Shown here piece after piece: positions 41,224-49,854 of a stretch of 64,000 nt of DNA; position 1 is the first letter of the stretch; every line of letters begins with the position of its first letter. A program made the position numbers and the translations under genes. The notes under the pieces were generated by a model, which saw nothing but the letters and a program-made list of their open reading frames with translations, was not told where the DNA came from and searched no databases. Location: positions 1-64,000 of IMG/VR virus record IMGVR_UViG_3300034071_001431. One strand, given 5' to 3'. This DNA comes from a virus.

Positions 41224-42386
41224 CATATTCAGTTTATCAACATTGGGATCCACTAGAGGTGTGTGCTGTTGGCAAGAGTTATAGTCCAGAATTTTATGCA
41301 TATATTGAAAATCCTAAAATACGAGAAGTATTTGAACGCATTGCTAGAGAGACCGAAGAGGATTATCAGAAATTAATCACTCTATTAGAATCGTTTAATG
41401 TTGAAATAGTTCGCCCCAACGTAAGTGATAATTATTTAGATTACTTAGATCCATTAACTAATAAGATTGCAGCACCACCAATGGAACCAAGAGATTATAG
41501 TATAATGCTCGGTGAAGAATTTTATTTTAGCTTACCAGCATCAGGACAGGAATTGTGGGATCTGCTCAAAGGTGACAGTTGGCCAACAGACTTACCTAGT
41601 CAACACGACTTTGCATTATTAGATGATAATATTAAACTCGAGTTAACACAATTTCATGCAGATATATATTCATTATACCCAACTAAATCACACAATATTA
41701 ATATGTGGAATGAATTATACAATGCAGTGCAACCTCAATTAATTTCCGCTACTAAAGAAGAACATCTGAGAGGAATCAATGCCGCCGAATGTACTCGGAT
41801 AGGAAGAGATATCTATGTAGGAACTAATTATTACGGGCAAGATACAACTAAAAAAATTGCGTGGCTTAATAAGAATAAACCAGAGTATAGATGGCACAGC
41901 GTCGATTCTGGTGGGCACTCGGATGCAACATTTTGTCCAGTAAAACCTGGGTTGATTATTAGTTTGTATGATATTCCTACGTATAAAGATACATTTCCGG
42001 GCTGGGAAGTAGTATATTTGCCCGGGCAAAGTTGGAAGGAAGTAAGGACATTCATTGAGCTTAAAGAAAAAAATAAAGGCAAGTGGTGGGTTCCCGGCGA
42101 AGAACTCAATGATGAGTTCACTGACTATGTAGAAGAATGGCTGGGACATTGGGTTGGGTTTGTAGAAGAAACTGTATTCGATGTAAACATGTTAGTTATC
42201 GATGAACAAAATGTAGTATGCAATAATTATAACAAAGATGTATTTGATGCATTTGAAAGACACGGAATTACCCCGCACATTGTAAATTTCCGTCATAGAT
42301 ATTTTTGGGACGGTGGGTTACATTGTATTACAAGTGATATAAGCCGGCGTGGCACGATGCAAGACTATTTTCCAGAGAGAGGTTAA
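41220..42386 (+). CDS. Glycine amidinotransferase-like enzyme
   Basis: A 388-residue amidinotransferase/arginine deiminase-fold protein. MAPPMEPRD-type and AAECTRIGRDIYVG regions fit arginine:glycine amidinotransferase. SGGHSDATFCPVKPG carries the catalytic His (with Asp), and DGGLHCITSDI carries the catalytic Cys near residue 371. It would move an amidino group from arginine to an amine; the acceptor is unknown. It is translated with the acyltransferase-like gene. Confidence 0.85.
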   Translation: MTYSVYQHWDPLEVCAVGKSYSPEFYAYIENPKIREVFERIARETEEDYQKLITLLESFNVEIVRPNVSDNYLDYLDPLTNKIAAPPMEPRDYSIMLGEEFYFSLPASGQELWDLLKGDSWPTDLPSQHDFALLDDNIKLELTQFHADIYSLYPTKSHNINMWNELYNAVQPQLISATKEEHLRGINAAECTRIGRDIYVGTNYYGQDTTKKIAWLNKNKPEYRWHSVDSGGHSDATFCPVKPGLIISLYDIPTYKDTFPGWEVVYLPGQSWKEVRTFIELKEKNKGKWWVPGEELNDEFTDYVEEWLGHWVGFVEETVFDVNMLVIDEQNVVCNNYNKDVFDAFERHGITPHIVNFRHRYFWDGGLHCITSDISRRGTMQDYFPERG

Positions 42387-42387
42387 G

Positions 42388-42717
42388 ATGGACATTTATC
42401 ATATATGGGCAGACAAAGAAGGCGACATCAGTGATTTAGACTGGGTCAATAATATGAAGGGATTTTTACAACATTTAGTCGACGAGGATAAATTAGTCAG
42501 CTATCGTATTACACGTTGTAAGATGGGTTTCCGCAGTATGGATATTCCAGAGTGGCATATTATGATGGAATTTAAAGATATGGCACAGTTAGATAATGCG
42601 TTTAAACGTGTTGCTCCGTTAGAAGGTGAGTTAGAATCTAAACATAGAAGTTTCAATCAATTCGTTAAGGGCAACATCCAACACGCATTATATCGTGACT
42701 GGCCGGATAATCTATAA
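42388..42717 (+). CDS. DUF6614-like small protein
   Basis: A 109-residue protein starting MDIYHIWADKEGDISDLDWV, where GAGAGG precedes the ATG at 42388. EWHIMMEFKDMAQLDNAF and HALYRDWPDN fit the family DUF6614, whose function is unknown. It begins 1 base after the amidinotransferase stop and converges on the desaturase gene. Confidence 0.7.
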   Translation: MDIYHIWADKEGDISDLDWVNNMKGFLQHLVDEDKLVSYRITRCKMGFRSMDIPEWHIMMEFKDMAQLDNAFKRVAPLEGELESKHRSFNQFVKGNIQHALYRDWPDNL

Positions 42718-43458
42718 TTTTTTTGAAGTCTGTATAAATCGTATAATGTTTCCAAAAATATCAAACTTATAGTTGCCCCATGCATTATCATATTCAGCTG
42801 GTCGAGCATGATGGTTATTATGCAGGTGAGCACCAAGTAAAAATATTCCAGCCCATTGATTGTTGGTACTAGTATTATCCTGTGCATTATCTGCAGGACC
42901 CCACTTGTGGCATGCTACGTTTACTAAAAAATTAATCCATAGAGTCGATAATACGTTGACTGCATAATACCAAAGTAATAATGGTGATGCTAATGCTAAT
43001 ATTACAAATACTGCAACTTGAATTTTAAAATAGTGACGATGTTGTTGCACCAACCATGTATCTTTAAATAAATCTTTAACTATACGTGCTGTAAAGTCTA
43101 CGGTATTATGTTGATAAAAAATAGTGCCCCATAGATTAGTATGCGGATTGTGTGGATCTTTGTCTGTATCAGAATATCTATGATGTAATCTGTGTACTCC
43201 AGCAAACGCTACAATACTACCTTCGCCCGCCAGTGTATGTAATACTATTAATACCCGTTGATAGAACTTTGATGTAGCAAAACTGTTATGGCTCCATAGC
43301 CTGTGGGCGCCAACTTCACTTCCTATTCCTTTAGTTACAACACACAGAATAAAAATAATTATTGGAGCTTCCCACCCAATAGTTAAGTAAAAGGGCATGG
43401 TTAGCGCCAATATTGCGCTGACTATAATTAATAGCAAATGTTTAGTTTTATATGACAT
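42712..43458 (-). CDS. Membrane fatty-acid desaturase 1
   Basis: A 248-residue integral membrane desaturase of the delta-9 acyl type. Histidine boxes are HRLWSH (52-57), HRLHH (89-93) and HNNHH near 215, which hold the di-iron centre. Two hydrophobic hairpins surround them. It would put a double bond into acyl chains of membrane lipids using oxygen and an electron donor, which is not encoded nearby. One of four paralogs in the window. Confidence 0.92.
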   Translation of the reverse strand: MSYKTKHLLLIIVSAILALTMPFYLTIGWEAPIIIFILCVVTKGIGSEVGAHRLWSHNSFATSKFYQRVLIVLHTLAGEGSIVAFAGVHRLHHRYSDTDKDPHNPHTNLWGTIFYQHNTVDFTARIVKDLFKDTWLVQQHRHYFKIQVAVFVILALASPLLLWYYAVNVLSTLWINFLVNVACHKWGPADNAQDNTSTNNQWAGIFLLGAHLHNNHHARPAEYDNAWGNYKFDIFGNIIRFIQTSKKL

Positions 43459-43497
43459 ATAACTAATTATCTGTGATTGGTATTGTGTGAAATATTT

Positions 43498-43656
43498 TTA
43501 CTCGCAGTCAGTACACTCAATTAAGCGTCGAACTATTTCGGCTTCGGTCTTGGTATCAGTTGGTACAAGGGTTAGTGTTTCTCTTTGGTACGCAGATAGT
43601 TGATGTTTAGCAAGTGCCAATACATCATTTGCTAATTGTGCTGTTGTCGTTGACAT
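43498..43656 (-). CDS. Small hypothetical protein
   Basis: A 52-residue protein starting MSTTTAQLANDVLALAKHQL at the ATG at 43656, with AAGGGA upstream. It ends ECTDCE with a CxxC-like pair. Unknown function. Confidence 0.5.
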   Translation of the reverse strand: MSTTTAQLANDVLALAKHQLSAYQRETLTLVPTDTKTEAEIVRRLIECTDCE

Positions 43657-43714
43657 TGTGTGTCCCTTAGTTAATTTACATGGCAATTTTGTCACCATGT
43701 AAATATTTAGTTGA

Positions 43715-44200
43715 TTATGTAATTAATGCCGCAAGTATAGCGGGGTCAATATCATCAAAGGTGCCACGCTCATTTTCGCTTACAAACTTTGAACTGTGCT
43801 GATACACTTGCTCATTTGGTTCGGGTAGTTGTTCAGTAAGCGCAATCATAAGACGATATGCTTCCCATGCTTCTTTAACACCATCACTTGTAACGTCTGC
43901 TTCTGTTGGGTATAAGTCCATCCAAATGTAATCACGCGGCACTGAGCTTGCACTAATACCGTTAGCACGTGGCTCGAGTACTTTACCGGACTTCCAAAGT
44001 TCAAGTCCAATGCGTTCACATTCTGCTGGGTCTAATCCCATTAAGTAATCACGTCTATGGGTATATTCAGTAATTACATTTTTAACGTGTTCTTCCGTAA
44101 TCATATGTGTACGTGCAATGATGCACATAACATCTTCAAGTTTAACTGTACCGTTAACTAAATCTTTAAGACACCGACCAAAACTAAAACCTATTTTCAT
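43715..44200 (-). CDS. Hypothetical protein
   Basis: A 161-residue, mostly helical protein (MKIGFSFGRCLKDLVNGTVKL). No known family. Its own promoter lies upstream at 44224-44252 and AAAGG precedes the ATG. Confidence 0.6.
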   Translation of the reverse strand: MKIGFSFGRCLKDLVNGTVKLEDVMCIIARTHMITEEHVKNVITEYTHRRDYLMGLDPAECERIGLELWKSGKVLEPRANGISASSVPRDYIWMDLYPTEADVTSDGVKEAWEAYRLMIALTEQLPEPNEQVYQHSSKFVSENERGTFDDIDPAILAALIT

Positions 44201-44223
44201 ACAGAACCTTTCACTAAAAACAT

Positions 44224-44252
44224 AGTATAACTGAAATTAGTGAAGGTGTCAA
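44224..44252 (-). promoter_or_regulatory. Sigma70-type promoter
   Basis: TTGACA, 17 bases, TATACT on the minus strand upstream of the gene at 44200. Confidence 0.75.
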
Positions 44253-44255
44253 GCG

Positions 44256-44765
44256 TTATCTTACAGCGACTTTGTCTCCACTGTAAAACGTGTGTCCGCC
44301 AATGCGATCTATTTTAGCAAGACCCCACTTTGGGCGCACTTTAGCATTATGAAAGTACAATGCTTCAGAGCCAAGTGATTCTAATCTAAGTCCGTCAAGT
44401 AATACCTTACGTGCAATTTCTTGACTGTCCTGCCATGCTTTAGAATATACTCGGCGACCTTTTGCTAACGGGTCACACACCCATGAGAATTGACATATAG
44501 TCTTATCTGCTACTTGAGTTTTTTGATTTACAACCCCGCATATGGTTGATGGGAAATTACCATTATTTGCTCTATTGATTGTTACTTGAGCTACTGCTAC
44601 TTTGCCGTCAAAACTTTCGCTTCCGGCTTCATGGTAAATGTTTTGTGCTAAACAAGTTAATTGTTTTTGTGTTGCAACTGATATTGCTTCTTCTGCGTTG
44701 GCAGTAATTATAACTAATGACATAATGGCCATGAATGCTATTTTTGAGTAGATGAAACTGCTCAT
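44256..44765 (-). CDS. SleB/CwlJ-type cell wall hydrolase with signal sequence
   Basis: A 169-residue Hydrolase_2 family protein. Residues 1-25 form a hydrophobic export signal or signal anchor (FMAIMSLVIITANAE). The catalytic region NIYHEAGSESFDGKVAVAQV carries the conserved Glu, and CQFSWVCDP and ALYFHN follow. It would cut peptidoglycan and is the best endolysin candidate here; the signal suggests Sec-dependent, SAR-like release rather than a holin-only route. Confidence 0.82.
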   Translation of the reverse strand: MSSFIYSKIAFMAIMSLVIITANAEEAISVATQKQLTCLAQNIYHEAGSESFDGKVAVAQVTINRANNGNFPSTICGVVNQKTQVADKTICQFSWVCDPLAKGRRVYSKAWQDSQEIARKVLLDGLRLESLGSEALYFHNAKVRPKWGLAKIDRIGGHTFYSGDKVAVR

Positions 44766-44815
44766 AGTAGATACCTCCTATTAAGTTATTGCGTGTAATT
44801 CTTACAGACGTGTTA

Positions 44816-45031
44816 TTAAGTTGATGACTTTCTTTGAAATGTTAAAAATTTGCAAGTAGCTGGTTGTTCTTGAATCATCAGTAGATCATAATCACTACAT
44901 CTGGGTTCTACAACTTCTAAACTTGCTGTGTGTCTGTGGCACGTAGTACTTATCTTACACTTTCTTCCTGCACAATAATAACTTAGTGCCGGCGTTGCTT
45001 CTTGCAATGTGGTTTCCTGTGGCTTTCGCAT
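44816..45031 (-). CDS. Small cysteine-rich protein
   Basis: A 71-residue protein with six cysteines and several His (YYCAGRKCKISTTCHRHTA). It may bind metal or form disulfides. AGGAGG lies before the ATG. Family unknown. Confidence 0.55.
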   Translation of the reverse strand: MRKPQETTLQEATPALSYYCAGRKCKISTTCHRHTASLEVVEPRCSDYDLLMIQEQPATCKFLTFQRKSST

Positions 45032-45052
45032 AAGAATCCTCCTTGTGTATTA

Positions 45053-45087
45053 TATATAGTCCATGTATTCCCATGGTTTACTATATA
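45053..45087. repeat. Inverted repeat between the Cys-rich gene and the next
   Basis: Outer arms TATATAGT and ACTATATA, inner arms CCATG and CATGG, in the gap between two minus-strand genes. It may be an operator or a weak terminator hairpin. Confidence 0.4.
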
Positions 45088-45112
45088 CTTTACTTTATGC
45101 AGGATAGGATAA

Positions 45113-45934
45113 CTACCACAAATTTAAAATACCCGGCATACGTTTAAGTAGATCGAGTCTATAATGATCCCATATATTATACAATTCTTCACTATCGTAA
45201 TCATTTATTAATACCTTTAAATCCGATAATGCACCAATGTCTGCAATATAAGGCTTATACTTAGCTGGCATAGTTTCATCAGTGTGATGATATGCCAGCA
45301 CCGATAGTCCGGATAATTCTAAATAAGTCGATATTAATCGTTCATTTAAAAATGTAAACATAGGCAATGATTTATCATGCGCATACAAAGCAGAACCCGG
45401 AGCAAATACTTGTTTATGGAATTCAGCATCACTTGCTGCTTCGGTAAATATTCGGCGACTAAATGCCATATAACCATCCCAAAACTCCCTATTTCCTACC
45501 ACATAAGTAGCAAAAACGGTGTGTCTTCTGTCTATTACTAACTCTCGTACGTTAATGTCTTTGTAACCACTTTTAGCCATAAACGAATCTGCTATTTGAC
45601 TTAGATTCGGATGGTAGATATCTCCTTGTTCCCATGGATTTGCAAATAGTGCTTCATTTACTAGAAAAGGATTAAACAAATAAACATCGTATCCGGGATT
45701 TGCTGTAATATAATCTGTTGTTTGCTTTCCGGTCAGGAACATCTTTTCTTTATATCGCCAGCTAACAAATCCCCAATGGTCCAAATCCTGTGCGACAATA
45801 TTTTCATGTTCCTTATCCCATACATACCATTCACACAATTCCGGGCGAAGGTTTGATGTATTGTCATATGCAGTGAATCCTGGATCTAATAATGGTATTT
45901 GGGCAGGATCGTAATATATTTGAAATATTTTCAT
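45113..45934 (-). CDS. Glycan-locus protein of unknown family
   Basis: A 273-residue protein (MKIFQIYYDPAQIPLLDPGF). The overall look (SWRYKEKMFLTGKQTTDYI, VYLFNPF) recalls glycosyltransferase-like proteins of surface polysaccharide loci, but no D-x-D motif is clear. It is the last of four genes with a methyltransferase, a similar unknown protein and a nucleotide-sugar dehydratase, each overlapping or abutting the next. Confidence 0.5.
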   Translation of the reverse strand: MKIFQIYYDPAQIPLLDPGFTAYDNTSNLRPELCEWYVWDKEHENIVAQDLDHWGFVSWRYKEKMFLTGKQTTDYITANPGYDVYLFNPFLVNEALFANPWEQGDIYHPNLSQIADSFMAKSGYKDINVRELVIDRRHTVFATYVVGNREFWDGYMAFSRRIFTEAASDAEFHKQVFAPGSALYAHDKSLPMFTFLNERLISTYLELSGLSVLAYHHTDETMPAKYKPYIADIGALSDLKVLINDYDSEELYNIWDHYRLDLLKRMPGILNLW

Positions 45935-46470
45935 TATTTCTTAATTCCCCAAAAATATAAATCTTGTGATGCTGGATTTACGGAATAGTTATGACTTGCA
46001 AATATGTCCGATGCATTAATAATATTATTGAAATCATCTTCGATTAGATTTTTATAATATTCCCAACCTTTTCCAATAGTCAAAGGACTATCTAGAGGAG
46101 AGGTACGAGTGGTACCGTGCTCTGCTCTACCAGTGGTAGCACAGGTCATTACAATTAGTCCGCCTGATTTACATAGTCTAATCATATTTAGAAATGTTTC
46201 GGCCCAATGCGGATTATGCTCAAAACATTCGCATGATATAACAGTATCAAATGTTTCCACGGGTGCATCATACACGTGCCCTTCACATACAATATCGACA
46301 TCTCGACCGGCGCCCACATCTATGCCTGTATAATCGCAGTTATCAAAGAATTGGCGTACTGAACCATTTATATTTAAACTACCAATTTCTAATACCTTAC
46401 TATTAGTAAACTGTTTAGGAAATACTGCACGTATGCTACTTACAAAATATAATTGTTGTGGGTGTGACAT
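45934..46470 (-). CDS. Class I SAM methyltransferase
   Basis: A 178-residue Methyltransf_11-type enzyme. SKVLEIGSLNINGSVRQFF near 25 is the SAM loop, GIDVGAGRDVD the second motif, and FDTVISCECFEHN the motif IV/V region. Probably methylates a sugar in the same pathway as the neighbouring dehydratase. It shares a base with each neighbour. Confidence 0.8.
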   Translation of the reverse strand: MSHPQQLYFVSSIRAVFPKQFTNSKVLEIGSLNINGSVRQFFDNCDYTGIDVGAGRDVDIVCEGHVYDAPVETFDTVISCECFEHNPHWAETFLNMIRLCKSGGLIVMTCATTGRAEHGTTRTSPLDSPLTIGKGWEYYKNLIEDDFNNIINASDIFASHNYSVNPASQDLYFWGIKK

Positions 46471-47222
46471 TAGTCCATTACTTCCATTCCGTTTGGTGCG
46501 ATGTTACCTCGAAGGCCAACTGTATCAAGTTCGACTAGTTTACTAGGTGGAACGAACTTAGCCATACTATGTTCGATATCAATATATTTTCCTTTGTTAA
46601 ATGTCGCAAACATATTTTGAAGAATATTTTGAAATAGTTGAATAGTGTCCACATACAAACTCGGAGTAAACGACCACAGGCGAGTTTGTAACATTGTTGA
46701 TACTCCGGTGTCTGCGGTTGCAATCCAACTTGGTTGTGCTTTCTTAAACACATATTTGTCTACAGTTGTTTCGTTATCAAACTTAGTAATGTCAAACTTA
46801 TCAGTGACTTGATAACGTCCGCTAAGTTTAAATATACGAGATGAATTTGCAATAATATCCATTATCTCTGCATTGGTTGACATGTATGATAATGCTTTGT
46901 ACATACCAATGCACTCCATTGAATTCTTACCAATATCGTAATTAGTAATATTATTATGGAAATGCTGTATGTCTTTATCATCACTGTTATCAATGTAATA
47001 ATCAACAAGGTCAATCAACTCATTCAGTTCATTGCTCTCGTCTTGTGCAATTGCAGTAGTACTATTGTCGATTAAGATAACAGTACAGCCCGGTATATAT
47101 TGCTTTGCGCTTTTAACAGTATCTAACGTTTGTTGTATGCGTTGTTTAGCATCATAAATGCCATAGTTAGTATGTACTGCTGATGTTACTAAGACGGTAG
47201 GTTTAGTTAGCATCTCAACCAT
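46470..47222 (-). CDS. Possible glycosyltransferase-like protein
   Basis: A 250-residue protein with a nucleotide-binding-like start (TVLVTSAVHTNYGIYDAKQR) and TVILIDNSTT. These suggest a GT-A-type glycosyltransferase of unusual type, although no D-x-D is clear. It overlaps the dehydratase end; the second Met (MLTKPT) is the likelier start. Confidence 0.45.
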   Translation of the reverse strand: MVEMLTKPTVLVTSAVHTNYGIYDAKQRIQQTLDTVKSAKQYIPGCTVILIDNSTTAIAQDESNELNELIDLVDYYIDNSDDKDIQHFHNNITNYDIGKNSMECIGMYKALSYMSTNAEIMDIIANSSRIFKLSGRYQVTDKFDITKFDNETTVDKYVFKKAQPSWIATADTGVSTMLQTRLWSFTPSLYVDTIQLFQNILQNMFATFNKGKYIDIEHSMAKFVPPSKLVELDTVGLRGNIAPNGMEVMD

Positions 47223-48235
47223 CTCTCATTAGCTAATGTCCATTGTACTACTTCGCCGATACGATCCGATAATGCAACTTTCGGTTCCCATCCAAGTGTA
47301 CGCATATAGTCGCCGCTCAATGCATAACGTAAATCATGCCCCGGACGTGAACTATGGAAGTCTACCATTTCATATTTTAATTCTTTACCTTGTGCTGTTG
47401 CAATTAGTTTAGCAAGTGCTAAATTATCAATTTCTTCTTTACCAACTAAATTAAATTTAGGACATTTTGCATCGCCAAAATCACGTGCTAGTTTACTTGG
47501 GTCTAAGTTTAACAAGAAGTGCATGGCATCAGCTACATCCGCGGCATGAATATAATGTCTACTTCCTGGTATTGTACGTGTGCTATCACTGTGAATAGTA
47601 ATAGAGTCACCATCGTTTACTTTACGTATACACATAGGAATAAACTTCTCAGGATGCTGTCTTTCACCAAACACATTCATAGTATGGGTAATGTAAATTG
47701 GCAGGCCATATGTATTTTCAAATGCAACTGCTAGCTCTTCGCCGCCGGCTTTACTTGCTGAATATGGATTAGTTGAATTATATCTATCACGTTCTTTATA
47801 ATTAACTCCTGCTGGTGCCGGACCAAATACTTCATCAGTTGAGAAATAGATAAAGCGTTCTAAGTTAGGCAATGTACGTGCAAATTGCAATGCGTGACCT
47901 GTACCGACTACGTTATCCATTACAAATTCCATTGGATAATCAATACTGCGATCTACATGCGAACCTGCCGCCAAGTGTAATACAAAGTTTGCATCACCAA
48001 TCTCACGTGCTACCATTGGATTAATTTCTGCACGTAAATCATGAAATACAATCTTAACACGTTTACGTGTTTCTAACGGAAAGTCTTCCATCATATCAGC
48101 TAATCGGTTTAAGTTACCCGAAAAGTCTAAACGATCTAAGCTGACAATGTTCCAGTCGGTATTTTTAAGTAAGTTTTCGATAACATGATGTGCGATGAAT
48201 CCAGCACCACCTGTTACCAGCACGGTTTTTGACAT
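47207..48235 (-). CDS. Nucleotide-sugar 4,6-dehydratase/epimerase (SDR family)
   Basis: A 342-residue extended SDR enzyme. The NAD motif is VLVTGGAGFIAHHV (from residue 4), YFSTDEVFG carries the Ser-Thr-Asp-Glu of 4,6-dehydratases, and NPYSASKAGGE holds Tyr-x3-Lys. It likely converts dTDP- or GDP-type sugars to 4-keto-6-deoxy forms. The ATG at 48235 has AAGGA; the longer frame does not. First of a four-gene sugar unit. Confidence 0.88.
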   Translation of the reverse strand: MSKTVLVTGGAGFIAHHVIENLLKNTDWNIVSLDRLDFSGNLNRLADMMEDFPLETRKRVKIVFHDLRAEINPMVAREIGDANFVLHLAAGSHVDRSIDYPMEFVMDNVVGTGHALQFARTLPNLERFIYFSTDEVFGPAPAGVNYKERDRYNSTNPYSASKAGGEELAVAFENTYGLPIYITHTMNVFGERQHPEKFIPMCIRKVNDGDSITIHSDSTRTIPGSRHYIHAADVADAMHFLLNLDPSKLARDFGDAKCPKFNLVGKEEIDNLALAKLIATAQGKELKYEMVDFHSSRPGHDLRYALSGDYMRTLGWEPKVALSDRIGEVVQWTLANERWLRC

Positions 48236-48269
48236 TGAATGTTTCCTTGTTAATTGATACAATATTTAT

Positions 48270-48425
48270 TTACGCTGGTTGTGATACTTTGCCTTCTACG
48301 TATTCACGAATGAACTTAACTGCTTTACGACTTGTATCGAATACAAACTCTTTTGCATCATCTTCTGTATTTAAAATTACAATAAAACCATTTGCTACTT
48401 TTCTAATCTCGATTGATTCAAACAT
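48270..48425 (-). CDS. Small conserved phage protein
   Basis: A 51-residue protein starting MFESIEIRKVANGFIVILNT, with GGAG before the ATG. Short beta-beta-alpha type proteins like this occur widely in marine T4-like phages. Function unknown. A promoter-like TTGACT lies at 48475-48480 with a weak -10. Confidence 0.6.
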   Translation of the reverse strand: MFESIEIRKVANGFIVILNTEDDAKEFVFDTSRKAVKFIREYVEGKVSQPA

Positions 48426-48483
48426 AGTGTTACTCCGGTTATAATATATTAGTTTAACACTATTTTACAACGTTAGTCAAGAG

Positions 48484-48506
48484 AATAGGCAAGAAATCTG
48501 CCTATT
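48484..48506 (-). terminator. Hairpin terminator, weak
   Basis: AATAGGCA and TGCCTATT arms with a 7-base loop, just downstream of the stop at 48516. The following T-run is short. Confidence 0.45.
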
Positions 48507-48515
48507 TTGAGTGAA

Positions 48516-48725
48516 TTACTTAGCTGGTTGTTGCTGACGTGCTTGTCCACCGTTAGCTGGTGTTGAGCGCAATTCAGAGAACTTTTTGTTCTTAGATTCC
48601 ATGTATGATTGCTGAGCACTTACCATTGCATTCAGATAAATCTTACGTTCTGTTTTGTCTAAGATTGTTGCTAATGTTAATTTAACCATCTTACCTAATT
48701 TGAAACTTGCATTTGTTTTAGCCAT
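48516..48725 (-). CDS. Small basic hypothetical protein
   Basis: A 69-residue basic protein (MAKTNASFKLGKMVKLTLAT) with a Gln-rich tail. AAGGAG lies before the ATG. Family unknown. Confidence 0.55.
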   Translation of the reverse strand: MAKTNASFKLGKMVKLTLATILDKTERKIYLNAMVSAQQSYMESKNKKFSELRSTPANGGQARQQQPAK

Positions 48726-48737
48726 GTGTATTACTCC

Positions 48738-48977
48738 TTATCGTGATTCAACTTTGAGATTTAGTACAAAATTTTCTACTAACAGTTTAGTGATTGTTGC
48801 TACTATAATTGCTTCGCCGTCTTCAGTTGAAGCGTGTTGCTTATATAGTTCAAATGCTTGACTGCCCACCAGTTGATATATACGGTCTTTATCAAGTGGT
48901 AAGTTTTCCCAATCAATTGCATCGGTTGTTTCTACTTCTTTTGCTAGTTCAATAATTTGTTCAAGTGTGTAGTTCAT
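48738..48977 (-). CDS. Small hypothetical protein, leaderless
   Basis: A 79-residue helical acidic protein starting MNYTLEQIIELAKEVETTDA. The start at 48977 falls exactly where the promoter at 48984-49012 predicts transcription to begin; the longer frame would run through that promoter. Conserved-looking WENLPLDKDRIYQL segment. Function unknown. Confidence 0.6.
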   Translation of the reverse strand: MNYTLEQIIELAKEVETTDAIDWENLPLDKDRIYQLVGSQAFELYKQHASTEDGEAIIVATITKLLVENFVLNLKVESR

Positions 48978-48983
48978 ATAATT

Positions 48984-49012
48984 AGTATATAGCCTCCAGA
49001 AACTAAAGTCAA
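48984..49012 (-). promoter_or_regulatory. Sigma70-type promoter, leaderless start
   Basis: TTGACT, 17 bases, TATACT on the minus strand. The -10 box ends 6 bases before the ATG at 48977. Confidence 0.65.
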
Positions 49013-49053
49013 CAAAAATATTCATCAGAATAGAATAATTAGTAAATATAGAT

Positions 49054-49854
49054 ATGTATAAATTATTCAAACTACCAAATCTTTCTAATTATCAACAAAC
49101 TCTACTAGTACAAGCAATTTTATATAGTAGCGTAGCACTGGTGCTGTTATTTGCATTTGATTGGCTACTACTGCTAAAAGGATTACTTGTTGGTTGGGTG
49201 TTTTTTTGTTTTGCTATTTCTATTAGCTTACACAAATATGCAAGTCATCGTTCGTTTGAACCGCGCAACCGCCTTATCAAACTAATTTTATTATGGTTAG
49301 GTAACCAAGCAACCTTAGGAAGTAGCATAGGATTTGCAGCAGGGCACAGACAACATCATATATCAAGCGACACCGACGCAGACCCATTTAGACTAACTGA
49401 TTCATTTATGCATAATTTAAAACTATGGTTCTATTATTTTCCAACTGGTACTATTAGTCCACGACTAATTAAAGATTTGTCTGGTGATAAGGATTATAAG
49501 TTTTTTCACACCCATTATTGGAAAATTTGGGCAGTACTACCTGTTAGCATGTTTTGCCTACTAGGTCCTGTATATTTTGTTTATTTCTTTGCACTTCCGG
49601 TAGTATATGGTTTCTTAGGAATGAGTTATGTTACTGTAGTTGCACACTCAACAACATGGCGCAAATGGTTTAATGGAACTGCTGATTTTGATACAAACGA
49701 TCAAAGTTGGGATGGTAAATTCTTTACTGTGCTATTTGCTGGCGAAGGATATCACCACACACATCATGCAAATCCCAGCGAATACAGTTATAGTATCCCC
49801 GGGAAGCAATTTGATTTTTCAGGCTTTGTAATTAAATATATTAAGAAAGACTAA
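49054..49854 (+). CDS. Membrane fatty-acid desaturase 2
   Basis: A 266-residue desaturase with histidine boxes HKYASH (near 63), HRQHH (near 105) and HHTHH (near 231), and hydrophobic segments before and between. It is the only desaturase on the plus strand, and its end overlaps the convergent desaturase gene by 4 bases. The closest visible relative is that neighbour (shared KLWFYYFP and SPR-x-(I/V)-KDL segments), so they probably arose by duplication. Confidence 0.92.
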   Translation: MYKLFKLPNLSNYQQTLLVQAILYSSVALVLLFAFDWLLLLKGLLVGWVFFCFAISISLHKYASHRSFEPRNRLIKLILLWLGNQATLGSSIGFAAGHRQHHISSDTDADPFRLTDSFMHNLKLWFYYFPTGTISPRLIKDLSGDKDYKFFHTHYWKIWAVLPVSMFCLLGPVYFVYFFALPVVYGFLGMSYVTVVAHSTTWRKWFNGTADFDTNDQSWDGKFFTVLFAGEGYHHTHHANPSEYSYSIPGKQFDFSGFVIKYIKKD

